A DNA stretch of 64,000 nt. Origin: Phycisphaeraceae bacterium. Lineage in GTDB: Bacteria > Planctomycetota > Phycisphaerae > Phycisphaerales > UBA1924. The notes below the pieces were generated by a model, which ran no database searches, was not told the origin of the DNA, and saw nothing but the letters and a program-made list of their open reading frames with translations. Both the position numbers and the translations under genes were made by a program. The stretch lies in assembly GCA_019636565.1 (NCBI GenBank), contig JAHBXG010000015.1, positions 24,380 to 88,379 of the forward strand, written 5' to 3'. Each line of letters begins with the position of its first letter. Within the stretch, counting starts at the first letter, position 1. Positions 8,862 through 16,538 of this stretch are shown one piece after another.

Positions 8862-9731
8862 TCATGCTCGTTTCACTTGAGCGGTGGGCTGGCAGCGCCG
8901 GCAAAAGACCGTGGCCCGTTGTGCTACTCGGATCGTCAGAAGTGAATCGCTGCAGCGAAGACAGGGTTGGTTCGCGCGGGCGTAGACCGCGTGGAGGAAT
9001 TGGGCGGTGCCTCGCGTGCCGGCCGAGTCGGCGTAATCGCGGAGCGTGCTGCCTCCGGCCTTGATGGCGCGGGCGAGTATGAAGCGGATGGCGCCGGCAA
9101 GAGATGTGAGCTGCGGCTTGGTGAGAGCGCTCGCGTGCGTGCTGGGATTGATGCGGGCGCGGAAGAGCGATTCGTCGGCGTAGATGTTTCCGACGCCGGC
9201 GAGGGCGGATTGATCGAGCAGAAGAGATTTGATCGGGCGATGGGAGTTCTCGCTGGCGTGTGCGAGATCGGATGCGCGAATAGAGAGCGCGTCTGGCCCG
9301 AGGGCGGACCAGCGGTGTTCGAGGAGTGCGTGCTCGGTTGGATAGGTGGAGAGGCCACCAAAGCGGCGCGGGTCGATGAAGAGGAGGAGCGAATTGTCGT
9401 CGAAGAGCCAGATGGCGTGGGTGTGCGGGGGAATGTCGGAGGGGCGATGTGGGGCGTGGGATGGAAGGAGGAGCAGGCGACCGGACATTCCGAGTTGGAT
9501 GCAGAGCGTGCGGCCGTCGGCAGTGTGAATCGCGAGTTGCTTGCCGCGGCGGGTGAGGGAAGAGATGGTTGCGCCGGTGAGGAGATCGCGCGACGCGGTG
9601 CGATGCGGCGTGCCCGCGTTCGAAAAAGAATCACAGATGTCGGCGCGCCGGAGTGTGGCGGCAGTGATGGTGCGGCCCAGGAGCGGCGAGAGGGAGAGTC
9701 GGGTGCGCTCGACTTCGGGGAGTTCGGGCAA
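8862..9731 (-). CDS. mutM: Formamidopyrimidine-DNA glycosylase
   Basis: Removes oxidised purines such as 8-oxoguanine from DNA and nicks the abasic site. The start MPELPEVE supplies the catalytic Pro2 and Glu3; the beta-hairpin Lys is in TRRGKQL, and the helix-two-turn-helix signature is present in the GVGNIYADESLF segment. The C-terminal zinc finger has C257, C260, C277 and C280, with the Arg of QRATVFC in the DNA-contacting loop. At 289 residues it is of normal length. It follows tadA by about 60 bases on the same strand, so the two are probably co-transcribed. Confidence 0.97.
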   Translation of the reverse strand: MPELPEVERTRLSLSPLLGRTITAATLRRADICDSFSNAGTPHRTASRDLLTGATISSLTRRGKQLAIHTADGRTLCIQLGMSGRLLLLPSHAPHRPSDIPPHTHAIWLFDDNSLLLFIDPRRFGGLSTYPTEHALLEHRWSALGPDALSIRASDLAHASENSHRPIKSLLLDQSALAGVGNIYADESLFRARINPSTHASALTKPQLTSLAGAIRFILARAIKAGGSTLRDYADSAGTRGTAQFLHAVYARANQPCLRCSDSLLTIRVAQRATVFCRRCQPTAQVKRA

Positions 9732-9791
9732 GGGAAAATCTCAAATCGAGAAAACTCAAAGCTCAGATGAACGAGGGAAGAAGGTGATACA

Positions 9792-10277
9792 TCAATTGCG
9801 ATCGGTTTCGGAGCCGGTCGATTTTGGTGTGCGAAGTCTGCGGAAGAAGGTGGTGAGCAGTTCAGCGGATTCGGTGGCGAGCAGACCCCGCACGACTTCG
9901 CAGCGGTGATTGAGGCGCGGGTCTTCGAGCAGGTTCATGAGCGTTCCCGCGGCTCCGGCCTTGGGATCGGCGCAGCCGAAAACGACCCGCGGGATTCGGG
10001 CGTTCACGATGAGTCCGGCGCACATGGGGCAGGGCTCGAGCGTGACGTAGAGGGTGCAGCGTTCGAGCCGCCAGTCGTTGATTGCGCGGCAGGCCTGCTG
10101 GATCGCGAGAAACTCGGCGTGGGCGAAAGGGGACTTGTCGGCTTCGCGCCGGTTGTGGGCCTCGGCGATGATCTGGTCGTCACGGACGATGAGCGCGCCG
10201 ACGGGGACTTCGCCGATTGCCGCGGCGGCGCGGGCGAGTTCCAGAGCGCGGAGCATGTGGTTGGTATCGGTTTGCAC
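9792..10277 (-). CDS. tadA: tRNA-specific adenosine deaminase
   Basis: Converts A34 to inosine in the tRNA anticodon wobble position. The deaminase signature is complete: HAE (zinc His and catalytic Glu) and PCPMC (two zinc Cys). The N-terminal block ALELARAAAAIGEVPVGA matches TadA closely. GTG at 10277 is chosen because it gives the few residues that normally precede this block; ATG at 10256 is the alternative. The length of 161 residues is normal. It lies between tatC and mutM on the same strand. Confidence 0.93.
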   Translation of the reverse strand: MQTDTNHMLRALELARAAAAIGEVPVGALIVRDDQIIAEAHNRREADKSPFAHAEFLAIQQACRAINDWRLERCTLYVTLEPCPMCAGLIVNARIPRVVFGCADPKAGAAGTLMNLLEDPRLNHRCEVVRGLLATESAELLTTFFRRLRTPKSTGSETDRN

Positions 10278-10317
10278 GCGGGATGTTCGGTTCAGGAAGG
10301 CTCGTGGAAAGGGCAGA

Positions 10318-10501
10318 GAGAACGCGGAGTTGCGGAGAGCGCGGAGTCTCGCGGAGAGAAAATGGGAGAGGAGAGTTTGAAAGACAAATTCTGAATGCTG
10401 GTTGAAAGATATTGCGGGCTGTACAACTCCGCTGTTCGGGTTCTGCCGTCTTCTTGATTTTCCGGCTTTCTCCGCGCTCTCTCCGCAATTCCGCGTCCTC
10501 T
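10318..10501. repeat. Imperfect inverted repeat of CGCGGAG-type elements
   Basis: The left arm (about 10318-10350) carries several GCGGAG units; the right arm (about 10468-10501) is its near reverse complement, with CTCCGCGCTCT and TCCGCGT blocks in matching order. About 118 bases separate the arms. The pair fills most of the tatC-tadA gap and could fold in the transcript. A weaker relative occurs after the ECF sigma gene (12411-12530). Confidence 0.65.
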
Positions 10502-10519
10502 CGAATTTCGCAAAGAGCC

Positions 10520-11653
10520 CTAACCCTCCGCCGGCTCGCCATCCGCCTCGCGCCGCGCCTTGCCCGCGAGTCTGGAGGCGGGGAAGAGTCTGAGCATGAT
10601 GATTCCGAATTCGTAGAGCAGCCAGAGCGGCGCCATGAGGATGATCATGCTGATCGGATCGGGGGGAGTCAGCAGCGCGGCGATGACGGCGATCACGAAC
10701 AGCGCGTGCTTGCGATATTGCGCAAGGAACGCCGGCGTCACGATGCCCACCCAGCCGAGCAGCAGCACGACTACGGGCAACTGAAAGCCCGCGGCGAACG
10801 CGAGTGCGAGCCCGAGAAACGAATCGACCCATTCCTGGATGCGGGGCTGGAGCACGATGCCGGTGGAGGTGGAAAGGGCTGTCGAATAGATGCGCACAGC
10901 GCCGTTGGGCGCACTGAGCGCCAGGCGGAGTTCCTTGAGTTCCGAATTGAACCACGCGTCGCCGGGCTTGGGCGCGGGCGGGTCGGCGGTCAGCACCGGC
11001 AGCGAGAGCAGCGAGACATTCGCGGGCAGCGGAGCGATGGCGGCTTTCTCCGGGCTGACAGTTGCGCCGAAGTGAACAAAGAAGTGCAACATGACCGGGA
11101 GCACGACAAAGTAGAGAAACAGCGAGGAGAGGATCGCCAGAATCAGGCTCATCGGCAGCAGCATCGTGACGAAGCGCTGCTCGTAGCGGTAAAGGCCCGG
11201 CGCGACAAACTTCCAGGCCTGCCAGAGAATCCAGGGAAAGCCGAGCAGGATGGCACCGACGGTCGAGATCTTCAGGTAGGTGAAAAAGGTCTCGAACATT
11301 CCCGTCGCCAGCAGGCTGGGAGACAAACCTTCGGCGCGGAGTGCGCGCTGCACCGGCCAGATGAGCCAGTTGAGAATGGTCGGACCAAAATACAAACTGA
11401 CCAGGAAGAACAGCCCGATGCCGACGATCGCGTGGATAAATCGAGTGCGGAGTTCCTCGAGGTGATCGCCGAGCGACATGACCGCCTGCGATTGAGGAGG
11501 GCGGCGTTTGGCGAGGCGGGTTTCGAGGATGGAGGGTGGAGGAGGAGGCGGGTCCGGCGGGATGGCGGAGGGCGGGTCGCGGTCGATGATGGCGCGGCGA
11601 TCCTCGGGGCGGCGAATAACCGGGGCGGGCGAGGATTCGGACGGGTCGTCCAT
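10520..11653 (-). CDS. tatC: Sec-independent translocase subunit TatC, with periplasmic insertion
   Basis: TatC binds twin-arginine signal peptides and, with TatA, exports folded proteins. The conserved start of the family is clear (LGDHLEELRTRF), as is the FPWILWQAWKFVAPGLY region and the six membrane spans. At 377 residues it is longer than the usual ~250: there is a ~55-residue Pro-rich N-terminal tail and an insertion of roughly 80-90 residues in the loop between spans 3 and 4 (from about 200 to 290). ATG at 11653 is chosen; the frame continues upstream but without TatC character. The gene is upstream of tadA and mutM. Confidence 0.95.
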   Translation of the reverse strand: MDDPSESSPAPVIRRPEDRRAIIDRDPPSAIPPDPPPPPPSILETRLAKRRPPQSQAVMSLGDHLEELRTRFIHAIVGIGLFFLVSLYFGPTILNWLIWPVQRALRAEGLSPSLLATGMFETFFTYLKISTVGAILLGFPWILWQAWKFVAPGLYRYEQRFVTMLLPMSLILAILSSLFLYFVVLPVMLHFFVHFGATVSPEKAAIAPLPANVSLLSLPVLTADPPAPKPGDAWFNSELKELRLALSAPNGAVRIYSTALSTSTGIVLQPRIQEWVDSFLGLALAFAAGFQLPVVVLLLGWVGIVTPAFLAQYRKHALFVIAVIAALLTPPDPISMIILMAPLWLLYEFGIIMLRLFPASRLAGKARREADGEPAEG

Positions 11654-11798
11654 CGGGGTAGGGTAGTTGTTTGGATGAAGTGGGGAAGTACCGGAGGGGC
11701 AAAGGGAAAGGTAACCCGAACGCCCATTTGGGTGACGGGTGAATCCGCAGAGCGCATCTTCGGAAGAAGAGGAGCGGGGACGGGTATTGGCAGCCGGG

Positions 11799-12407
11799 AT
11801 GAACGACGAGCAAAGCGACACCCTGAACGCGGACTCGGCGTCGACGCCGGTGCGCGACGTTGCGCGCCCGGTGCTTCGGCTGTCGCAAACCGATCACGAA
11901 GAGTTGAAGCGCCTGTGGGAAGAAAACCGGCGCTGGGTGGCCGCGTTGTTGTTGACGCACAAGCCGCGCTGGGCCGACCTGGAAGATCTGCTCCAGGAAG
12001 TGGCGACGACGCTAGTCGGCAAGGGACACGAGATCCGCGATGCCGCGATGCTCAAGCCGTGGCTTCGCACGGTGGCGACGAATGTCGCGCGACTGGCGGC
12101 GCGCCGGGGCAAACTGCGATTGCACGGCTCGCTGGATGCGTCCGATGCGGACGGCGGACCGGAGAACGAGAGCGAGCCGATGCCGAGTGCGACGCCTTCT
12201 CGCCGGGAAGAAGCGACGCGATTGCTTGAACTCGCCAGAAAGTTGCCGGATGGGTATCGCGAACCGCTGCTCCTGAAGAGCGTGCAGGGTTTGAGTTACC
12301 GGCAGATCGGGAACATTCTGGGGATACCGGAGACGACGGTGGAAACACGCATCGCACGCGGGCGGAAGCAACTACGCGAGATGGCGGAGGAAGCGGCAAA
12401 GAGTTGA
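11799..12407 (+). CDS. ECF-type RNA polymerase sigma factor
   Basis: A 202-residue sigma-70 family protein with region 2 (LEDLLQEVATTLV and the following WLRTVATNVARLAARR) and region 4 (LPDGYREPLLLKSVQGLSYRQIGNILGIPETTVETRIARGRKQL, helix-turn-helix). ATG at 11799 is used; an in-frame GTG at 11739 would overlap the tatC 5' region. The next two genes on the strand, a membrane-anchored protein with a short cytosolic head and a PDZ protein, suggest a sigma/anti-sigma envelope response module. That link is inferred from order only. Confidence 0.93.
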   Translation: MNDEQSDTLNADSASTPVRDVARPVLRLSQTDHEELKRLWEENRRWVAALLLTHKPRWADLEDLLQEVATTLVGKGHEIRDAAMLKPWLRTVATNVARLAARRGKLRLHGSLDASDADGGPENESEPMPSATPSRREEATRLLELARKLPDGYREPLLLKSVQGLSYRQIGNILGIPETTVETRIARGRKQLREMAEEAAKS

Positions 12408-12670
12408 AGGTGGGAGAGAACCCGGAGCGGGTGGAGAAACGCGGAGTGAGAACCTGCGAAAAGCCCTGCTTGATGAAGCCGCTTTACGCACTTTCCGGCA
12501 ACACTCCGCCAACATCCACTTTCTCCGCAACGCTGCATTCGCTCCAGACGGCTGGTCGAACGGTCCAAAACCAAGCACTTTTCCGGACGCTTTTTGGCTA
12601 GCCCAGTCAGGCAGCAGCGACGGAACCCGGCGTTTCGCGCATCTTGGTGTGATGGAAGGGCGGAGTTTTC

Positions 12671-13279
12671 ATGAGCATGCAGGAAAAAGACATTTTGATC
12701 AGCCGCGTGGTGGACGGGGTTGCCGGTGCGGGCGATTGGGTTGAACTCGACATGCTCGGTGCCGCGGATTCATCGCTGTGGCGTGAATTGGCGCAGGCGC
12801 AGCGTGACAAGCAGTTGCTCGACCAGGCCGTGGGCGAAGCGGTGTCGATCGCGGATGTGGTTGATCTGCCTCGGAACGAATGGTCGGAGCGTCGTCTTCG
12901 TGTGCCGCAGTGGTCGGGCTGGGCCGCGGCAGCGGTTCTCGCGCTGGCGATGTTCGCGATGCCTCGTGGCGGAACACCAAATGCCAACACGGCGGGCGCG
13001 TTCTTCCCGCCGCAGGAAGCGCAAGAGCAGACACCGGATGCGGCACTGAAGTCGTATCTGACAAAGGGCAAGGACGAAGGACGCGTCATCCGACAGTTGC
13101 CGGAATTTGTGGTGCTCGAGTCGGCGCCGGCGAAGGACGGTCCGGGGTACGACGTGGTGTATCTGCGTCAGATCGTGGAACGGGCTCGGGTGGAGAGCGT
13201 GAACAGTTATCAGGTGGACGAGACGGGGCGGAAGTTGCCGCTGCCGGTGAAAGTGATTGAGCCGAAGCGGCCGCTGTAG
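12671..13279 (+). CDS. Single-span membrane protein, putative anti-sigma factor
   Basis: 202 residues: a ~85-residue charged cytosolic head (MSMQEKDILISRVVDG..., with ISRVVDG resembling the start of anti-sigma heads), one membrane span (about 80-98, WSGWAAAAVLALAMFAM), then an extracytoplasmic tail. This architecture and its place between an ECF sigma gene and a PDZ gene point to an anti-sigma factor; no zinc-binding His/Cys motif is present, so it would not be of the ZAS type. Start ATG at 12671 (ATG at 12677 also in frame). Function is inferred. Confidence 0.7.
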   Translation: MSMQEKDILISRVVDGVAGAGDWVELDMLGAADSSLWRELAQAQRDKQLLDQAVGEAVSIADVVDLPRNEWSERRLRVPQWSGWAAAAVLALAMFAMPRGGTPNANTAGAFFPPQEAQEQTPDAALKSYLTKGKDEGRVIRQLPEFVVLESAPAKDGPGYDVVYLRQIVERARVESVNSYQVDETGRKLPLPVKVIEPKRPL

Positions 13280-13372
13280 GGCGAGAGGAAGAGGCCCGCT
13301 CTTTTCCCAACCCCGTCCCTCCGGAAGGGGCTTTAAAGAAATCAAGGAAGCAGAATTCCCAAGGAGTTTGTT

Positions 13373-14596
13373 ATGGAACTGGTGAGCACGATGTGGACCA
13401 AGCGGATCGGGTTGATGGGTGCGGGCCTCGGACTTTGCGCCGCGATGGCGCTCGCGGCGGGGCGCGCCGGCGAGGCGCAAGGACCCGAAGAAGAGGAAGT
13501 GATCAAGGGCGATTTCAATCAGCCGCTCGGGCAGACAGAAGATACCACCGGCAACTTTTCGCGCTCGATGATGACGACGGTGGATGGAAGCGACACGTTC
13601 ACCGTGATCAGCGAGAACGGCAAAGTAACGGTTCAGAAGAACGGCGAGAAGATTCCCAAGAGCCAGTTCCGGCAGAAGAAGGGCAACCTCGAGATTCTCG
13701 ATGCCGACGGCAACGTCATCAAGACTCTGCCCATCGGGGCAACGTGGAACGCTGGTGAGATGAAGGGCTTGCGCGGGCTTGTTGGGGTCAGCCCTCAGGC
13801 GGATGCACCCGCGGGCTCGCCAAACGTGCAGCGACTGGTCGTTCGTGGGCAGCCGAAAGTCATGTTGGGCGTGACGATGAGCGACGCGGACGCGGAGACG
13901 CTCGAACAGATCGGCGCAAAGAACGGCGCGGTGGTTCTGAACAGCGTGCGCGAGGGCCTTCCGGCCGCAGAAGCCGGGCTCGAAGCCAACGACGTGATCG
14001 TCGAGGCCGACGGAAAACCAGTGGACGGATACGAGGCGCTGCGCAGCGTGCTCGCGACCAAGCGCGCAGGAGACGAACTGGCGCTCAAGCTCTTCCGCAA
14101 GGGCCAGAGCAAGAACATCACCGTCAAACTCGCGGCGTTCGATGCGGACAAGATGAATTCGATCGTGACGATCGAGCGATTCGGCGAAGCCGGCGACAAC
14201 TCCGAAGAATTGGTAGAGATTCTCAAGGGTGTCGAGGAGCAGGTGAAAGCCCAGGTTGAGGCGCTGCGATCGCAGTTGAACGCGACGGACTGGAACAAGG
14301 TTCGCGACCAGGTGAGCGACGCGCTGGGTGAAGCGATGAAACAACTGGAGGAGGCGAGGATGCAGGCCGCCGAAGCGGGAACCGCCGGCGTCAAGTGGTG
14401 GCAGGAGCACGGCCAGAACTTCACCATGCCCAAGGGCTGGATGCAGTTCACGCCGGCCCCGTCGGCCCCCGCCGTTCCTCCGTCTCCGAGAATGCCGCGC
14501 CAGGACGTGGGCGACAAACTGGACCGGTTGAGCGAGCAATTGGACAAGATGAACCGTCGGCTGGATGCGATGGAAAAACAGATCGACAAGAAGTAG
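13373..14596 (+). CDS. Exported PDZ-domain protein with C-terminal coiled coil
   Basis: 407 residues with an N-terminal signal or anchor segment (about 12-32), a PDZ domain (about 163-255, MLGVTMSD... then AGLEANDVIVEADGKPV), and a C-terminal coiled coil (about 370-407). No protease catalytic triad is visible, so it is not an HtrA protease in itself. AAGGAG six bases before the ATG supports the start. PDZ domains of this kind bind C-terminal peptides of envelope proteins. Its position 94 bases after the putative anti-sigma gene suggests a shared sensing role; this is inference. Confidence 0.85.
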   Translation: MELVSTMWTKRIGLMGAGLGLCAAMALAAGRAGEAQGPEEEEVIKGDFNQPLGQTEDTTGNFSRSMMTTVDGSDTFTVISENGKVTVQKNGEKIPKSQFRQKKGNLEILDADGNVIKTLPIGATWNAGEMKGLRGLVGVSPQADAPAGSPNVQRLVVRGQPKVMLGVTMSDADAETLEQIGAKNGAVVLNSVREGLPAAEAGLEANDVIVEADGKPVDGYEALRSVLATKRAGDELALKLFRKGQSKNITVKLAAFDADKMNSIVTIERFGEAGDNSEELVEILKGVEEQVKAQVEALRSQLNATDWNKVRDQVSDALGEAMKQLEEARMQAAEAGTAGVKWWQEHGQNFTMPKGWMQFTPAPSAPAVPPSPRMPRQDVGDKLDRLSEQLDKMNRRLDAMEKQIDKK

Positions 14597-14719
14597 GCGT
14601 GCGAAGCATCGGCCCCACCTCGCGAGAAGCGGGCCACCAAGGCAGGTCACCAAAGTCATCCCGAGTTTGCCTGCGCGGGTCTTCCCAGCACCCGAGCGGG
14701 CGACACCTCCTCACTGCCA

Positions 14720-14743
14720 CGGGCCGGTTGAAAGACCGGCCCG
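14720..14743 (+). terminator. Hairpin after the PDZ gene, possible terminator
   Basis: Perfect 9-bp stem CGGGCCGGT/ACCGGCCCG with a six-base loop. No T-run follows, so it may be a weak terminator or an mRNA-end stabiliser. Confidence 0.4.
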
Positions 14744-14802
14744 CGGTCGCTTGACAAGCGTGTCATACTGCTTCTTCGAGTAATCCGCACGGAGCGCGGG
14801 CG

Positions 14803-15756
14803 ATGAAGCGTCGGGGTTTTACGCTGATCGAATTGCTGGTGGTGATCGCGATCATCGCGGTGCTGCTGTCGCTCCTGATGCCGGGGCTGAAGATGGCCCG
14901 CAGAGGCGCGATGGGAGTGAAGTGCCTTGCGAATCTGAAGCCACAGATCGCGGCTTGGCAGGTATACAGCGACGAGAATCGTATTTTTCCGCTGCCGCGA
15001 AGCCGCGACATGGTCAAGTGGTTTCCACAAGGCGTGAAACACTGGCTGCCGGGAGCGCCGCTGGGATTGACGTCGAGCATCACCTGGTCGTATGGAGGGG
15101 TGCACTGGTACGGAACGACGCCAATCGATGGGCAGACGTACTACACGTCTCCGACGCCGCAACTCGATCCGCTCCGTCCGATCAATCCGTATGTGGCAAA
15201 CGATCGGGCGATTCAGGCGAAAGTGGGGACGTTTCAGTGCCCACTCGATGACGGCAATCGCGACACAGTGACGCTCGCTCCGACGGTGATCGTGGAGGAA
15301 GGAGACAAGCCGACAGGGCGCAAGCCCGCCGGTGCCCAGGGCACAACGATGTATCTGCAGACGGGGACGAGTTACGAGGCAAACGATTGGATGTACTGTG
15401 TTCCGGGTTCGTGGCGGGGAACGCAATCAGAAACAGATCCGGAAGCGAGCAACTTTGCCTGGTGGCTCGGACCGCAGCACCTGGTCACGGCGCCCTCGCG
15501 ATTCGTAGTGCTCGGCGATACCGGCGCGATGGCGGGCGGGCGGTACTCGATGGACTACCTGACTCAGAACCCGACGCGACACGGTTGGTGGCATGGAGTG
15601 CTGGCGGGAAATCTGGCGTTCATGGACGGATCGGTGCGTCATTCAAAGATGGGCGGAATTACAACATCGACGTACTCGTTTTACATGGATGAAGGGAAGC
15701 ACGCTGGTGTGGACAAGGATGGGAAGGAAAGCGCGCGGCGGACAAACAAGTGGTAA
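14803..15756 (+). CDS. Prepilin-type (type II pseudopilin-like) protein
   Basis: The start MKRRGFTLIELLVVIAIIAV is a textbook prepilin leader: cleavage by prepilin peptidase after Gly5, methylation of Phe6, and Glu10 as the conserved Glu5 of the mature protein. The rest (317 residues) is a globular head typical of the large planctomycete families, ending with NLAFMDGSVRH, a motif found near their C-terminus. These proteins are assembled at the inner membrane by type IV pilus or type II secretion machinery. No secretion genes are adjacent. Confidence 0.93.
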   Translation: MKRRGFTLIELLVVIAIIAVLLSLLMPGLKMARRGAMGVKCLANLKPQIAAWQVYSDENRIFPLPRSRDMVKWFPQGVKHWLPGAPLGLTSSITWSYGGVHWYGTTPIDGQTYYTSPTPQLDPLRPINPYVANDRAIQAKVGTFQCPLDDGNRDTVTLAPTVIVEEGDKPTGRKPAGAQGTTMYLQTGTSYEANDWMYCVPGSWRGTQSETDPEASNFAWWLGPQHLVTAPSRFVVLGDTGAMAGGRYSMDYLTQNPTRHGWWHGVLAGNLAFMDGSVRHSKMGGITTSTYSFYMDEGKHAGVDKDGKESARRTNKW

Positions 15757-16280
15757 GGGTGCATTTGCGGCTTGAGACCACGGGCAAAATTGGAGCACGG
15801 AGGTTCTCTGTTGGTAGGCGTTGGACGACTCCCACAGGCGACACGATCTCCGAGCGGCGCGCGTCTTACCCAGACGAAGGAAGCACGCAGGCCTGGATGA
15901 GAAGGGCAATCCGAGTTATCGGGTGACAGCCGGGCGACAGTGAGCAAGCGAACGGGCTGATTACGTAATTACTTACACAACGATCGGTGTGGCCGCGCTT
16001 GCTTCGGGCGGCTCCGGAAGCGGAGTAATTCCGTGCGAGCCAGATGACAGGTGTCGTAGTTTTGGAAATAACCAAGCACGGACGAACAGAAATAAAAACG
16101 GCGTTGCATCGGCCCCGTTCGCTGGTCGATGTGGGCTGCAAGCACGATGCGGAGCAAGAGAGAGGGGTATGTCAGCGGTGCGGGAATGTTCTCGGACCGT
16201 TTTTGTGGTTCGGCACGAAAGGCAAGATGGTGGACGACCTGTGGAAAGCCTTTGTTTTGCGGGCCCGGCAACAAATGGCA
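15757..16280. other. Intergenic stretch without a supported gene
   Basis: About 520 bases between the prepilin-like gene and a promoter-like sequence. Frames of up to about 180 residues occur on both strands, but none has a signal peptide, a known motif and a ribosome site together. I see nothing certain. Confidence 0.5.
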
Positions 16281-16309
16281 TTGACAGGGGTTAGGCCTCG
16301 ATGTATGTT
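16281..16309 (+). promoter_or_regulatory. Sigma-70-type promoter candidate with a long leader
   Basis: Perfect -35 TTGACA (16281-16286), 17-base spacer, -10 TATGTT (16304-16309). It points at the first 745-residue paralog and would give an untranslated leader of about 220 bases. Confidence 0.55.
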
Positions 16310-16538
16310 GGAACCCGGACAGATCTCGACGGGGGAGTTCGAAGGGAGATTCTTTTTTGGAAGATCTCGAGTCGTTGGTGTGAAGCCGTAGTCGGACGAG
16401 AGGCGGTCTCGTCGGCTTCGATTGCTTCATGGAGCGCAGAACTCCTTTGCCGGGTTCGGTCCGAAATGTGTTTCTGAAGGACGAGTCTCGTTTGTGCTTT
16501 GTGTGTGGTTTGCGCAAACCCTTTTTGGAGGTGTCTCA

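Noticed and set aside
9792..11960. A single 722-codon frame joining tadA with upstream sequence
   Set aside because: Only the last ~160 codons look like a protein (TadA); the rest overlaps tatC out of frame.
10412..12229. 605-codon open frame on the plus strand across tatC
   Set aside because: Antisense to a clear tatC and overlaps the sigma gene; low-complexity Arg/Glu-rich translation.
14751..14756. TTGACA before the prepilin-like gene
   Set aside because: No acceptable -10 hexamer at 15-19 bases; not called as a promoter.
15969..16517. Open frames in the gap before paralog A
   Set aside because: No ribosome site, no signal peptide or motif, and strand-symmetric open frames typical of GC-rich spacer.
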